Source: Cryptomeria japonica (lineage: Eukaryota > Streptophyta > Pinopsida > Cupressales > Cupressaceae). Taken from it: a stretch of DNA of 64,000 nucleotides. Position 1 is the first letter of the stretch. Every line of letters starts with the position of its first letter. This document shows, in pieces, positions 48,618 to 60,213 of the stretch. The notes beneath the pieces are model-generated. The model saw only the letters and a program-made list of their open reading frames with translations. It was not told where the DNA came from and ran no database searches. The position numbers were made by a program, and so were the translations under genes. The stretch covers positions 219,843,497 through 219,907,496 of the forward strand of contig NC_081406.1 in NCBI RefSeq assembly GCF_030272615.1. The letters are read 5' to 3'.

Positions 48618-49689
48618 TGATCTCCATTTAAGGAGACAACTGAGAGGGGGGGTGAATCAGTTGTCAAATAAATTCAAACCAAAAACTTATTAACCAACTT
48701 AATGCTTAATACCGGTAAACCAGTTAAGTGTGCTGGTAGATAGTGTTAATAGTAAATTGCTATACCAGTAAGGATCAATGCATGAAACATAAACATAATG
48801 TCATCTACAACATATGACACCAATATTTGTATGTGGAAACCTTGTAAGGGGAAAAACCATGGTGGGAAACCTTACCCACAATCAGATGATATTACTGTAG
48901 ATAGTATGTGTACATAAATGGGGTCTGCACATGCAGAAAGGCCAACAGCCTAGAGCTCACTGCTCAATCACAAAATGGGAGTCACACTGACTACAGTTGG
49001 ATGGTTAAATCCAATAAGAATGTACTACACAAAATAGCATCTTCATATGCTAGATTCAATGCCAGTGTAATGCTGATATGCTTCTACAAAAACCTAACTT
49101 CACGTTCAAATGATGTCTTCATGTATATCCCTGCTTGATCTTGCATATGCCTTTACACAATTCTTTTTCACATTCCACAGACTGGATCTTACAAATAAGA
49201 TCTTACATTTATACCATACCCTAAGACCAATTTTAGTAGGTCGGCTCTACAAGATATTACAATAAAAACATTTTACAAACAATATAATATCTGATGCAAT
49301 AACTAATTGAACATGTTGGCTTAATGCATTTACAACAATAATAAATTATCTCCATAGCGTATCATACTGATCTGGAATAGATAAACATGTCGGTGAAACC
49401 CTAGATAACTTGGACCTATTTTGTCGATAAAGGAAAATATGCAAATATGAATATACCAATGATTAATTCTTCAAAACAAAGTGTCTACACGATGTCTTCA
49501 ACATTACCAAGTGTCTTCCATATCATTCCAGGTACCAGTGAACAATATATCCTGTCAGTGAACCATATACCAGTAACTATTGCATAGTTTACTACTTGCC
49601 AATGAATGTTGCTGGATCTTGAAAGTAGGTGTATTAGTAGGTGTTGACATCAATGACAAAACCATACCAAAATACCAAAAATATAAACA
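48618..49689 (-). mobile_element. Solo LTR of CopB family
   Basis: 1,072 bp, the same length as the CopB LTRs (1,073 and 1,071) and collinear on the opposite strand, including the seven-G run, the GCTCACTGCTCAATCACA segment and GTTGACATCAATGACAAAAC. Flanks CTATA (48613-48617) and TTATA (49690-49694) match at 4 of 5 bases. No internal region, so it arose by LTR-LTR recombination. The terminal dinucleotides are mutated. Confidence 0.82.
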
Positions 49690-50758
49690 TTATATTCATG
49701 CATCCATTGGCATTAGTGCATATACATTTTCATTATACATAACATTAACATAAAAGGTACAAAAATTATAAGGCATAGCATCATCCACATAGATTGCATT
49801 GCATGAAAGATTGCATCTCAAAATCATCATATTCATATAATATAAGCAACATAAAATCATAAATGCATCCATAGCATAGATCATCACATAAGCATATTGC
49901 ATCACATGAACATATTTCATAAGCATTATGCATAATCAATACATTCCATAAATCATAATCTCATCATAAGGCATATAGAACATCACGTCACATAGGAGCA
50001 CATGCATATAACTACCACAAGGAGTGAGTCATCTCATATATCAAAAAATAATGTGTCCTAATACAACGATGTCAAAGTCATATGGCCACAAAATCACCCG
50101 AAGGTGTCTACATCATCATATAGAAACTGATACAAAATGGCATCCAAGAGAACTATGATGAAGATCCTCCCTCGAAGTCATTTGCTATGCTTATGTTTAT
50201 CACATAGCATTGCATCCTAGTGTATATGTTTGTCACATTGCACTATATCCTACATTGTTAGAGAACTCACCAGATTTTATCAATTCGACGGGTTATCCTA
50301 TTTTTAGCTTAGCAAACCTGCCTATTTTAGGGAACCTGTTGAGTGAATCCTCTCAACAGCTTATCCAATTGGTGATGCATGTAGATATCACATGTTTACC
50401 GATTCTAGCCTTGTTTTCAGTTTGTCTTTCCTAGACCACCTATTTGAGTGAATCATCTCTGCATCTTATCCAGTTGAGAACATGTGTTCATCACATAACT
50501 GTCAATTTTTTCCTTTTCACGATTTTGTTGTTTCCTTTTGAGTTAGTCTTTTTCTTACATGACATTGTCACCCTATCTTATCAATCCTTTCTAGCCTTTC
50601 TTTCTTATCGAGGGATTGTCTACGATCTTTTTTTTTTGAAATTCATCCAATCTCTTGAGGGGGCATATCATTCCCGTCTTGGGGAAACTTTCTATCAGTT
50701 TATCTTATCTTCTTTGAGCCAACACAACTAGCAACATTGTCTCAAAGTGGGGCAAAAT
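49690..50758 (+). other. G1 3' untranslated part, second segment
   Basis: 49690-50220 is rich in CAT/GCAT words. The segment ends with GAGGGGGCAT near 50660 and AAAGTGGGGCAAAA at 50744-50757, a polypurine-tract-like sequence. No gene seen. Confidence 0.5.
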
Positions 50759-51204
50759 GTAGACACCTGAAATTGTCCAACTTAATTAAAAAAATATTTT
50801 ATCCTAATACTTCTATTAATTAAATAAATTCTTATTTATTTAATTAATTCATTTATCCTCTTTTAAGACTTTCCTCATTTAAATAAATATTTTTATTTAT
50901 TTAAATTATCTTTTCCCTAAATTAAATAAATATTGTATTTATTTGATTGGTCCCACTTCCTCTATTAATTAAATAAATCTTTATTTAATTAATTCATTAG
51001 CTTTTTCCCTTCTATAACACATTTCGTTTATCTTTTAATTTTCCTCTACCTACCCTTTAATCATAACCTACCATTTATCTTTTCACCTCTTAATCTCATC
51101 CCTCCATTTTCTAAAGTGTCTTCTATATAAGAGGATTATTTTATCCTTCTAATCCTAATGCATCTAATCAATCACCTAGCTAATGAGCCTAATCAACAAC
51201 CTAA
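50759..51204 (+). repeat. Gypsy-type 3' LTR, first 446 bp
   Basis: Begins TGTAGACACCTGAAATTGTC right after the polypurine-like tract, then ATTAATTAAATAAAT-rich sequence. It is broken at 51205 by the start of CopA. Confidence 0.6.
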
Positions 51205-53317
51205 TGTTGGCATTATTGTCATTGATGTCAACTAGTTGTAGAGAAACCAAATTTGCAGAGGTGCAAAGTTTGATGTCAAAAAGTTATAGAGAACTACATG
51301 GTTGCAAATTGTAGAGTGATTAGGGTTGTACTATGAGGTTAGACAAAATACAGGTGTGTCATGACCAAAAATTGTGAGGTTCATTCATGCTATTTACCCT
51401 CCAAATGGTCTTTGTCATTTCCCTTAAGCCTCGGGTTTATAAATTTAAATTGTCTCTATCACTACCCTCATGCCTAGGGTTTAGGGTTTATGCCTTTGTA
51501 TTAAATTTCTTTTTGTAAAAAAACCTTCTGCGTTATATTTATAAGTTATTTTTTCACTTAAGCTGAGGATTGTTCTTATCATTGAATGGGGCCAAGTTAT
51601 TTTTTCCTAAGCGATTAATATTTTTATCGGACTCTTTTATTATGTTCCTGAGTCTGAGCACTTTATTTCTCTCCCTATGGGCAGGCCCCTTTACCCCTGC
51701 TTATTAATGTTTTGGCTTTAATTTTTTATTAAGTCCTAAGTTTGCAAAAAATTTATTAAAGTTTGTGCTATTAAAGGTACACTAATTATGCACATGGCTT
51801 ATTAGACAATAGTGTTTTAATCACATAAAAAAGGTGTATGTTGGTTAAGAGGCTAAAGTTAACGGTCACCACGATAGGGAAGGTAACCTTCAATTTGATC
51901 CAACAACCAATGTTGTCCCACAATGAAAGATGCAAGGAAGTTAATCTTTGCGGCATTGCGAGATTCTACCACGTGTTTCTATTGGGCATTCAAGCGGTCA
52001 AGGTAGACCGTGGGGCCACTATGACATGTTGTAAAGGCAGGACCAATGCAGAGTATTCTCATTGGCCGAGAGTAGATTCTTTTGCCAACGGGGAGGTCAA
52101 TATCCATTTTGCTTATGTAGATTGTTCAATTTGCCCACTATATAGAAGATCTACAATGGAGATTTAAAGTTGAGACAAAGTTTTTTCATGCCATTTATGT
52201 GCAGTTTAGACCAGAAATGCAAAGTGATTGTTGCAGGGATGTATGTGATAGATCGATATTAATCAAATGATTTGGAAGCCAATTGTGATGACATATGGCA
52301 ACCAAGTGGACATCAAATGGGATCCGATATGCAGGTCAGTTCTAACAAAGATGGAGGATGATTTAAAGAATTGGTTGTTGATTTCTTTAGGATAGGTTGA
52401 GAACATGAAGTATACATGATGATCAAGTCCTCTTAAATCAATGTCATAGATTCAAAATTGATCATGAATATAGGTTAGCTATTTGTGTGTTTGGGAACTC
52501 GAATTGCCAACTAGATTGACTGAATGAATGATCTACATGCCGCTTAGGAAATAGTATAGATCATGTGGCATGACAACGATGCAAACTGTTTTGACTAATC
52601 TAGGATGAGTTATGATCCAACCAATCTCCTGAAGGTGGATGCTAAATATAAAAAAACAACAACATAGACTTGTCGATATCTTTTTAGAGAGATTAATAGA
52701 GTTGATTGTATTGAGTGACAACTGAGAGAGAGTAACTAGTAGAAACAAAGACAAAGAAAGAAGAACAGACAGAGAACAACAAATACTATCAACTAGATTG
52801 TAGAAGGTAGAGACAACTAAAGGCAACAAGTAGTTGAATAGAGGTAGAATGAGAAAATGAAGGAAAGTAGAGTAGAACAAAAGTGCAGAGAGTAGAGAGA
52901 GAGAAAAGATAGAAGGTATCTATTAAGGTGCTACAAAAATTCATTTGTAGTGAGGTATCTAATTTGTAGTTGAATTTGCATTGTAATCTTTGAGTGAGTG
53001 CTCAAAGCAAGGGTAGGTGCTCCTTTGAGTTGTAGCTTATACAATTAGGGTTTGGTGCTCCTTGGGTTGGTGCCCTAAACAATTTATAATCAATGATTCA
53101 TTATGAGGCTGGATTGGAGTAGAAGACTCCAACAACTATTCTCACCGAGGTATTTCCCATATTGGGTTTTCCTCATATATTTTGTGTTATGTGATGTGCT
53201 CTTGTGTGTGTAAGTGCTTATGTTTACAGTACATTCTTAAAATCTACAAACTGAACTTAAAGTTATAAAACACATTGATTCACCCCCCCCCTTCTTAGTG
53301 TCCATTTGTGTTCTTCA
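51205..53317 (+). repeat. 5' LTR of CopA
   Basis: About 2.1 kb, TGTTGGCATTATTGTC to TTCTTCA, ending in the shared CACCCCCCCCCTTCTTAG region and the primer site. The left end is placed by similarity to other copia LTR starts here. Contains a 109-codon open frame (51838-52167) with no motif. Confidence 0.65.
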
Positions 53318-53332
53318 ATTGGTATCAAAGCC
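53318..53332 (+). other. Primer binding site of CopA
   Basis: ATTGGTATCAAAGCC directly after the LTR. Confidence 0.8.
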
Positions 53333-53392
53333 CTAGGTTCCCTCATAGTAAAAAATTTCTCTAGCTTCGGTATATCCTGTTTAGTGAACACA

Positions 53393-53462
53393 ATGGCTAG
53401 GAACAAATCCTTCTCTAAAGAACCTATGTTTGATGGCACCAACTATGCCTTATGGAGTATAA
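53393..53462 (+). pseudogene. CopA gag, first codons
   Basis: MARNKSFSKEPMFDGTNYAL followed by WS: the start of copia Gag with its F-x-G-x-N-Y-x-x-W motif, cut by CopB. The frame continues at 60214 once CopB and one target duplication are discounted. Confidence 0.8.
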
Positions 53463-54535
53463 TGTTGGTATTTTGAATATGTTGATATGGTTTTGTCATT
53501 GATGTCAACACTTGTCATCTCTTGTCAATACTTATCAGCACTTAGAGACTTTAGGTTATGTTCACAGACAAAACAGAGAATTATGCAAGTCACTGGTATT
53601 TGGTTCATCGACAGATTATATTGTTCACCGGAACTTAGAATGATTTGAAGACTACTTGGTTATGTTGAAGACATTATTCAATCACTTGGTTTTGGTGATT
53701 TTGTTATTTATTTATTGTGGTTTTCATATTTGCTGTTACCAACAAATAGGTCTAGGATAAGCACTGGTAGACTTATCTATTCCAGATCAACACAACATGT
53801 TATGGAGATGATTTATTATTGTTGTAAATGCATTGAGTTGACATCATGCATCAGATATTGATTTGTTTGTAATTGATTTTATTGTAATATCTTTTAGTAA
53901 GCCGACCTATTCAATTGGTCCTAGGTTATGGTATATATGTAAGATCTTATTTGTTAGATCAAATGGAGATGGGATTGTAAATGTGAAAAGGATTGCAATA
54001 AGGTATATGCAAAACTAAGCAGAGCTATACACATAGACATCATTTGAAGGTTGAAGGAGGGTTTTGAAGAAGGCAATCAAAACTAAACCGATACTAAATC
54101 CAGCATATGAAGATGCTATTTTATGCAGTTCATTATCATTGGATTTAACCATCCAATTGTAGTCAGTGTGACTCTCATTTTGTGATTGAGCAGTGAGCTC
54201 TAGGTAGCTGGCCTTTCTGCATGTGCAGAATCCATATTGTAAACACATACTATCTGCAGTAGTGTCATTTTATTGTGGGTAAGGCTTCCCACCATGTTTT
54301 TTCCCCTTACAGGGTTTCCATGTACAAACATTTGTGTTATGTGTTGTGGATGTTATTGTCTTTCTGTTTCATGCATTAATCTTTATCGGTATTTCAATTA
54401 ACTATTAAGACTATCTACCGGCATAAAGTTTGGTTTACCAGTATTAAGCATTAAGTTTTGGTTAAGTTAATTCTGGTTGAATTTATTGGACAACTGATTC
54501 ACCCCCACCCTCTCAGTTGTGTCCAGGGCCTAATA
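53463..54535 (+). repeat. 5' LTR of CopB
   Basis: 1,073 bp, TGTTGGTATTTTG to CCTAATA (CCTAACA in the partner LTR). A TATATAT box lies at 53932-53938. Confidence 0.92.
53932..53938 (+). promoter_or_regulatory. Candidate LTR TATA box
   Basis: TATATAT ~600 bp before the LTR end, conserved in the 3' LTR near 59612. Likely pol II promoter of CopB; inferred from position only. Confidence 0.4.
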
Positions 54536-54550
54536 ATTGGTATCAGAGCC
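54536..54550 (+). other. Primer binding site of CopB
   Basis: ATTGGTATCAGAGCC; a perfect copia Met-tRNA site. Confidence 0.9.
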
Positions 54551-54592
54551 TAGTTCTCTTTTTGCATAAGTTTAACAACTTGAGGAGATCTA

Positions 54593-55254
54593 ATGTCTTC
54601 TAACTATTTCAGGAAGGACAGTCCAAAACTTGATGGAACTAACTATGGAATATGGAAGTTCAGGATGGAGACACACTTGAATTGCATTGGAAAGGACATA
54701 TGGGATGTTACAAAGAATGGCTATACTGCTCCTACTCAAGATCAACCTAATCCACCTAACTTGGCTAAAGATGGGGAAAATGGTTGCAAAGCAATAGAAG
54801 CACTTTTGAGTGCATTGTCAGATCAGCAAGTCATAGGATTGTCAGATAGATCTACTACTAAAGCTATTTGGGACAAACTGGAAACATTGAATGAAGGAGA
54901 TTCCACAGTCAAAATTGGAAAACTTGAATGCTTCTGGGTCAGGTATGAAAATCTGAAAATGGAAGAAGAAGAAAGAATTTCTGCTTTTATGAAAAGAGTA
55001 AATGAAATTGTTTTGGGTATACAATGTTGTGGAGGAACCTTAAGTAATGATGAGATTGTTTCAAAAGTTTTAAGAGCTTTTCCACTGGCATATAAAATAA
55101 AAGTTACTACTATAAATGAATTAAGAACAATGCCTAATGCATCAGTATCTAGAGACATTGGTTGGAAAACTTTCAGCTTTTGAGCTTGAGGAATTTGGTC
55201 CTGTTACTACTATCAAGATAGATCTAGCTTTTAAGGCATCATCATCAACTGTAG

Positions 55255-55292
<38 letters not shown>

Positions 55293-55742
55293 ACACATGA
55301 TAAATCTAATTGGAAAGCCTTCTATGCAAGGGAACTTGAAGAAAGAAGGAGAGAAAATGAAGAACTTGAAGAACTTGAAGCACTATTTGCAAGGAAAAAG
55401 CCTAAAGGTCCAATTGGAAGTAAGTATGAAGGTAAAGAACCCTTTAAATGTTTTAACTATAATAAGATTGGTCATATGACTTCTATATGTCCTGATAGAC
55501 ATGCAAGATTAAGAGAAGAAGCTAAAAGAACATACAAGCCTAACCCTGACTATCAGAAATACAAGTTTAAGAAGAATAGAGACAAATCTTGTTATTATGT
55601 TGATGAAGGAGTTACTGATGATTCTGATGAGGATCTGACAAACAATGGATGGGCTTTTGTTGCTATAACAGAAGATCAACTGACACCTACTATTCAACAA
55701 GTAGAGCAGGCTCTGACAGCTAAAGTTGAAGATAAGGATTAA
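54593..55742 (+). pseudogene. CopB gag
   Basis: Starts MSSNYFRKDSPKLDGTNYGI with the DUF4219 motif, then a UBN2 core (WDKLETLNEGDSTVKIGKLE) to VSRDIG near 55155. A frameshift follows, and the protein continues KLSAFELEEFG, a poly-Ser tract coded by (ATC)n, a charged helix RELEERRRENEELEELEALF, and the zinc knuckle CFNYNKIGHMTSIC at ~55450, whose second Cys has become Tyr. An acidic tail ends at TAA 55740. Gag makes the particle and binds RNA; the lost Cys would impair the knuckle. Confidence 0.88.
55255..55291 (+). repeat. (ATC)n microsatellite encoding poly-Ser
   Basis: About twelve CAT/ATC units within gag, read as Ser. Confidence 0.92.
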
Positions 55743-58700
55743 TGGATTATTGACTCAAGATGTTCACATCATATGACTGGTGATAAGAGTAAATTCTTAA
55801 CCTTTCAGGATTACAATGGAGGTCTATTAAGATTTGGAGGTGATAAAGCTTGTTTGATCAAAGGAAAAAGGCACTATATCTTTTGATGGTAAGCACAATA
55901 CTGATAATGTTTACTATGTTGAAGGTTTGAAGCATAATCTTTTGAGTGTTGGTCAATTAGTTGAGAAAGGATTTCAGTTACAATTCAAGAATGGTAAATG
56001 CAAAATCATGAACAAAACTGGTTTGGAAATTGCAATCGGTAATCCGACTAGAGGTAATATTTTTCATTTGAACAATAATGAGAAAGCATGTTTAATTGCA
56101 CATATTGATGAAAGTTGGTTATCACATGAGAGACTTTGTCATGTAAATTTTGATTACATTGTGAAAATTAGTACTACTAAGGCAGTTAGAGATTTACCTA
56201 AGATTGTTAAACCTCACAATCTGGTATGTAAGGAATGTCAATTTGGAAAGCAAGTTAGAGCATCTTTTAAGAGTATTCCAGAGAAGTCTAACAATGTTCT
56301 TGATTTAATTCATACTGATTTATGTGGTCCAACAAGAACTAGAAGTATACAAGGAGATAGATATTTCATGTTAATCATTGATGACTATTCTAGAATGTGT
56401 TGGGTTACTTTTCTCAGAGAAAAATTTGAAGCATTTGGGAAATTCAAACTATTCAAGGTGTTGGTAGAAAATGAAATTGGTAAGAAAATCAAATGTTTTA
56501 AATCAGATCAAGTAGGTGAGTTCACATCTAAGGAATTTAATACATTCTATGAAGTGAATGGGATCAAAAGACAGTTGTCAGCACCCCGAACACCCCAACA
56601 GAATGGAGTTGTGGAAAGGAAAAATAGAACTATCCTAGATGCAGCCAGAAGTATGATATCTGAAGCAAATCAACCTCATATATACTAGAGAGAAGTGGTC
56701 AATATAGTTGTTTATACATTCAACAGAGTTCACATTAGAGGAGAAACCAGTAAGACCCCACATGAACTATGGTTTGGTAATACTCCCACTCTTAAATATT
56801 TTAGAATATTTGGAAGTAAATGCTATATTAGAAGAGATGAGTATATTGGCAAATTTGATCCTAGAAGTGATGAAGGAATATTTCTTGGTTATTCATCTAA
56901 GAGCAAGGCATATAGATATTTTAACAAGAGATTGTAGAAAATTGTTGAGAGTGCAAATGTGAAAATTGATGAACAATTTAGAGGAAATTCAAGGTACACA
57001 GACTCTGAAGAGGCAATAGAAATAATCACCAATGAACCTACTATGAATGCATCGGTATAGAATGGTGATCGAGTTACACCAGCATCATCTAGAGATTCAA
57101 CAGTCATTGAAGAAGAACAACAAGTAAAAACACCCCGGTATGTAAGATTGAATCATTCTGAAGATCAGATAATTGGAAACAAATTTCAAGGAGTTATGAC
57201 TAGAGGAAGATTGGAAAATGAGGAGGTATGTCTTATTTCTCAAATTGAACCTACATTAATTAATGAGGCATGTGAAGATAAATATTGGATTAAAGAAATG
57301 GAAGATGAATTGGAACAAATTGAAAGGAATAACACTTGGTTATTAGTTCCCCGACCTAGAGACAAAAAAGTAATAGGAACTAAATGGGTTTTTAGAAATA
57401 AACTTAATGAAGATGGCATGGTAATTAGAAACAAAGCAAGATTGGTGTGTAAGGGATATTCTCAGAAAGAAGGAATTGATTACAATGAAACATTTGCATC
57501 GGTAGCTAGAATTAAGGCAGTCAGACTTTTATTGGCTTTTGTAGCACACAAGAACTATAAAGTATATCAAATGGATGTTAAATGTGCAATTCTAAATGGA
57601 GATCTTGAAGAAGAAGTTTATAATGAGAAACCTGATGGATTTTATTTGATAGATAAAAAAGACATGGTTTGCAGGTTAAGGAAAGCTTTATATGGATTAA
57701 AACAAGCTCCTAGAGCTTGGTATGCAAGATTGAACAAATATCTTTTGAAGCTTGGTTACACAAAAGGTAAAGTTGATAGAAATCTATACTACAAAGTGGC
57801 TAATGATGACATCTTGGTTATTGAAGTTTTTGTTGATGATATAATCTTTGGAGGAGAAGATGGTTTGCGTAAAGACTTTTCTAACAAAATGCAACAAGAA
57901 TTTGAAATGTCTATGATTGGAGAGATAAAATTATTTTTAGGATTGTAGATTTCACAGACTGATAGAGGTATATTCCTATGTCAAACTAAGTACTTGAAGG
58001 AATTACTAAAGAAATTTGGCATGGAAAACTGTAAACCGGTAAGCACACCTATGACTACAAATGATAAATTATCTTTGAAGGATGAATCTACACCTGTTAA
58101 TCTAACTAGATACAAATCTATGATAGGAGGTTTACTGTATTTGACACAAACAAGACTTGATATTATGAATACAATAAGTATTGTTTCAAGATTTTAGAGT
58201 AATCCTAAAGAAAATCATGAATCAGCAGTGAAAAGGATTTTCTGGTACCTACAAGGCACTACAAATCTTGGTTTATGGTATCCTAGAGATGAAAAATTTG
58301 ACTTATATGCATACACAGATGCTAATTGGGCAAGAGATGTGGATGACAGAAAAATCACCACCGACAGAGCATTTTTTCTTGGCAGTAGATTAATTTCTTG
58401 GTTGAGAAAGAAACAAATTTGTACAAGTTTATCAACAACAGAATCAGAATATGTTGCAACAACAACTAATTGTACACAGGTATTATGGATCAAGCAAATG
58501 TTGAAGGACATAAAGGTGAATTGCAAAGAACCTATAACTATTTACTGTGACAATACAACAACAATTGATATATCAAAGAACTCGGTACTTCACTCTAAAA
58601 CCAAACATGTTTCTATCAAACTGAACTTTCTAAAGGAGAATATTGAAGCAAAAGAAGTGAAATTGGTTAATGTGAATACTAAAGAGAAGATTGTAGATAT

Positions 58701-58782
58701 TTTTACAAAGCCTTTGCCTAAGGAAACATTTGAGTATCTTAGAGAGAAACTTGGAGTCCTACCCCCACCTATAGAGACTTAG
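55743..58782 (+). pseudogene. CopB pol: protease, integrase, RT, RNase H
   Basis: Protease WIIDSRCSHHMTGD (catalytic DSG now DSR) and a one-base insertion in an A run near 55866. From there one frame runs to 58782. Pre-integrase VEGLKHNLLSVGQL and LSHERLCHVNFD lead to CKEC. Integrase has HTDLCGP, SDQVGEF and PQQNGVVERKNRT (all three DDE residues present). RT has [51 protein letters not shown] and [10 protein letters not shown] (Tyr to Phe before VDD). RNase H has YTDANWA, TESEYVA and IYCDN. Five premature stops at 56686, 56935, 57058, 57946 and 58195 are all TAG. Reverse-transcribes and integrates the element in intact relatives; dead here. Confidence 0.93.
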
Positions 58783-59142
58783 ACAGTTGAAGTTTGTCAT
58801 CAACTAATAGAATTAACAGAGAAATCTTTTATTCCAGCTTTGATGAGGAGAGATACTTCTCAGGGGGAGTAGTTGGTATATTGAATAAGTTGGTATTTTG
58901 TATTTGGTTTGCTTTGGAATTTGATGTCAAAGGGGGAGAGATTGATATAGAAAAACACATGGATAACACATATTATTCCTAGGAGGAGAGACTTTATCCT
59001 TTGGGGAGAGATATTATGTATTTTTTGAATTCTGGTTAATGATCTCTTTGGGGGATTGTTGGTTTTTGGTTTTTGGAATTTCTATTTTAGCACTTTGATG
59101 GTTTTTCCATGTCGTGTTGCCATCAATGCCAAAGGGGGAGAT
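58783..59142 (+). other. CopB 3' leader to polypurine tract
   Basis: Five G-rich, polypurine-like motifs (near 58861, 58929, 58997, 59048 and 59131). The last, CCAAAGGGGGAGAT (59129-59142), abuts the 3' LTR and is the functional-type tract. Confidence 0.75.
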
Positions 59143-60213
59143 TATTGGTATTTTGAATATTTTGATATGGTTTTGTCATTGATGTCAACACTTGTCATCG
59201 CTTGTCAACACTTATCAGCACTTAGAGACTTTAGGTTATGTTCACTGGCAAGACAAAGAATTATGCAAGTCACTAGTATTTGGTTCATTGGTAGATTATA
59301 TTGTTCATCGACACTTGGAATGACTTGAAGACTACTTGGTTATGTTGAAGACATTATTCGATCACTTGATTTTGGTGATTTGGTTATTTGTTTATTCAGG
59401 TTTGCATATTTGTTGTTATCAGCAAATAGGTCCAGGATAAGCACCGACAAACTTATCTATTCCAGATTAACATGACATGTTATGGAGATGATTTATTATT
59501 GTTGTAAATACATTGAGACGACATCATGCATCAAATATTGATTTGTTTGTAATTGATTTTATTGTAATATCTTTTAGTGAGCCGACCTATTCAATTGGTC
59601 CTAGGTTATGGTATATATGTAAGATCTTATTTGTTAGATCAAATGGAGATGGGATTGTGAATGTGAAAAGGATTGCAATAAGGTATATGTGAAAATAAGC
59701 AGAGCTATACACAGACATCATTTGAAGGTTGAAGGAGGGTTTTGAAGAAGGTAATTAGAACTAAACCGATATTGAATCCAGCATATGAAGATGCTATTTT
59801 ATGTAGTACATTATCATTGGATTTAACCATCCAATTGTAGTCAGTGTGACTCTCATTTTGTGATTGAGCAGTGAGCTCTAGGCAGCTGGTCTTTCCGCAT
59901 GTGCAGAATCTATATTGTAAACACATACTATTTGTAGTAGTATCATTTGATTGTGGGTGAGGCTTCCCACCATGGTTTTTCCCCTGGGTTTCCACATAGA
60001 AACATTGGTGTTATGTGTTGTGGATGTTATTGTATTTCTGTTTCATGCATTAATCTTTACCAATATTGCAATTAACTATTAAGACTATCTACCGACATAA
60101 AGTTTGGTTTACCAGTATTAAGAATTAAGTTTTGGATAAGTTAATTTTGGTTGAATTTATTGGACAACTGATTCACCCCCCCCACCCCTCTTAGTTGTCT
60201 CTAGGACCTAACA
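59143..60213 (+). repeat. 3' LTR of CopB
   Basis: 1,071 bp; starts TATTGG (expected TGTTGG) and ends CCTAACA; collinear with 53463-54535. Confidence 0.92.

Larger units (their letters stand above)
41250..51204 (+). mobile_element. G1: gypsy-type element with most of pol deleted
   Basis: 5' LTR 41250-42618, primer site TGGTGAACCCGACGTGAAC, leader with 21-bp repeats, Gag-like low-complexity ORF (44585-46935), integrase C-terminal tail (47361-47603), long 3' untranslated part interrupted by a solo LTR (48618-49689), polypurine-like AAAGTGGGGCAAAA, then a TGTAGAC LTR start at 50759. CopA apparently begins inside that LTR at 51205. Protease, RT, RNase H and the integrase core are absent. The 5' and 3' LTR bodies do not align well by eye, so the right end may belong to a related copy. 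Confidence 0.65.
53463..60213 (+). mobile_element. CopB: nearly complete Ty1/copia element
   Basis: 6,751 bp: LTR 53463-54535, primer site, gag, protease, integrase, RT, RNase H, polypurine tract, LTR 59143-60213. Target duplication TATAA (53458-53462) / TAGAA (60214-60218), one mismatch. All domains are present in copia order, but two frameshifts and several stops inactivate it. It is nested in CopA gag, so it is younger than CopA. Confidence 0.93.

Noticed and set aside
51475-51500. TTTAGGGTTTA-like telomere repeat
   Set aside because: Only about two imperfect units inside an LTR; not a telomeric array.
51838-52167. 109-codon plus-strand open frame in the CopA LTR
   Set aside because: Lies wholly within the LTR as defined and shows no domain. 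The somewhat higher GC is noted but not enough for a gene call.
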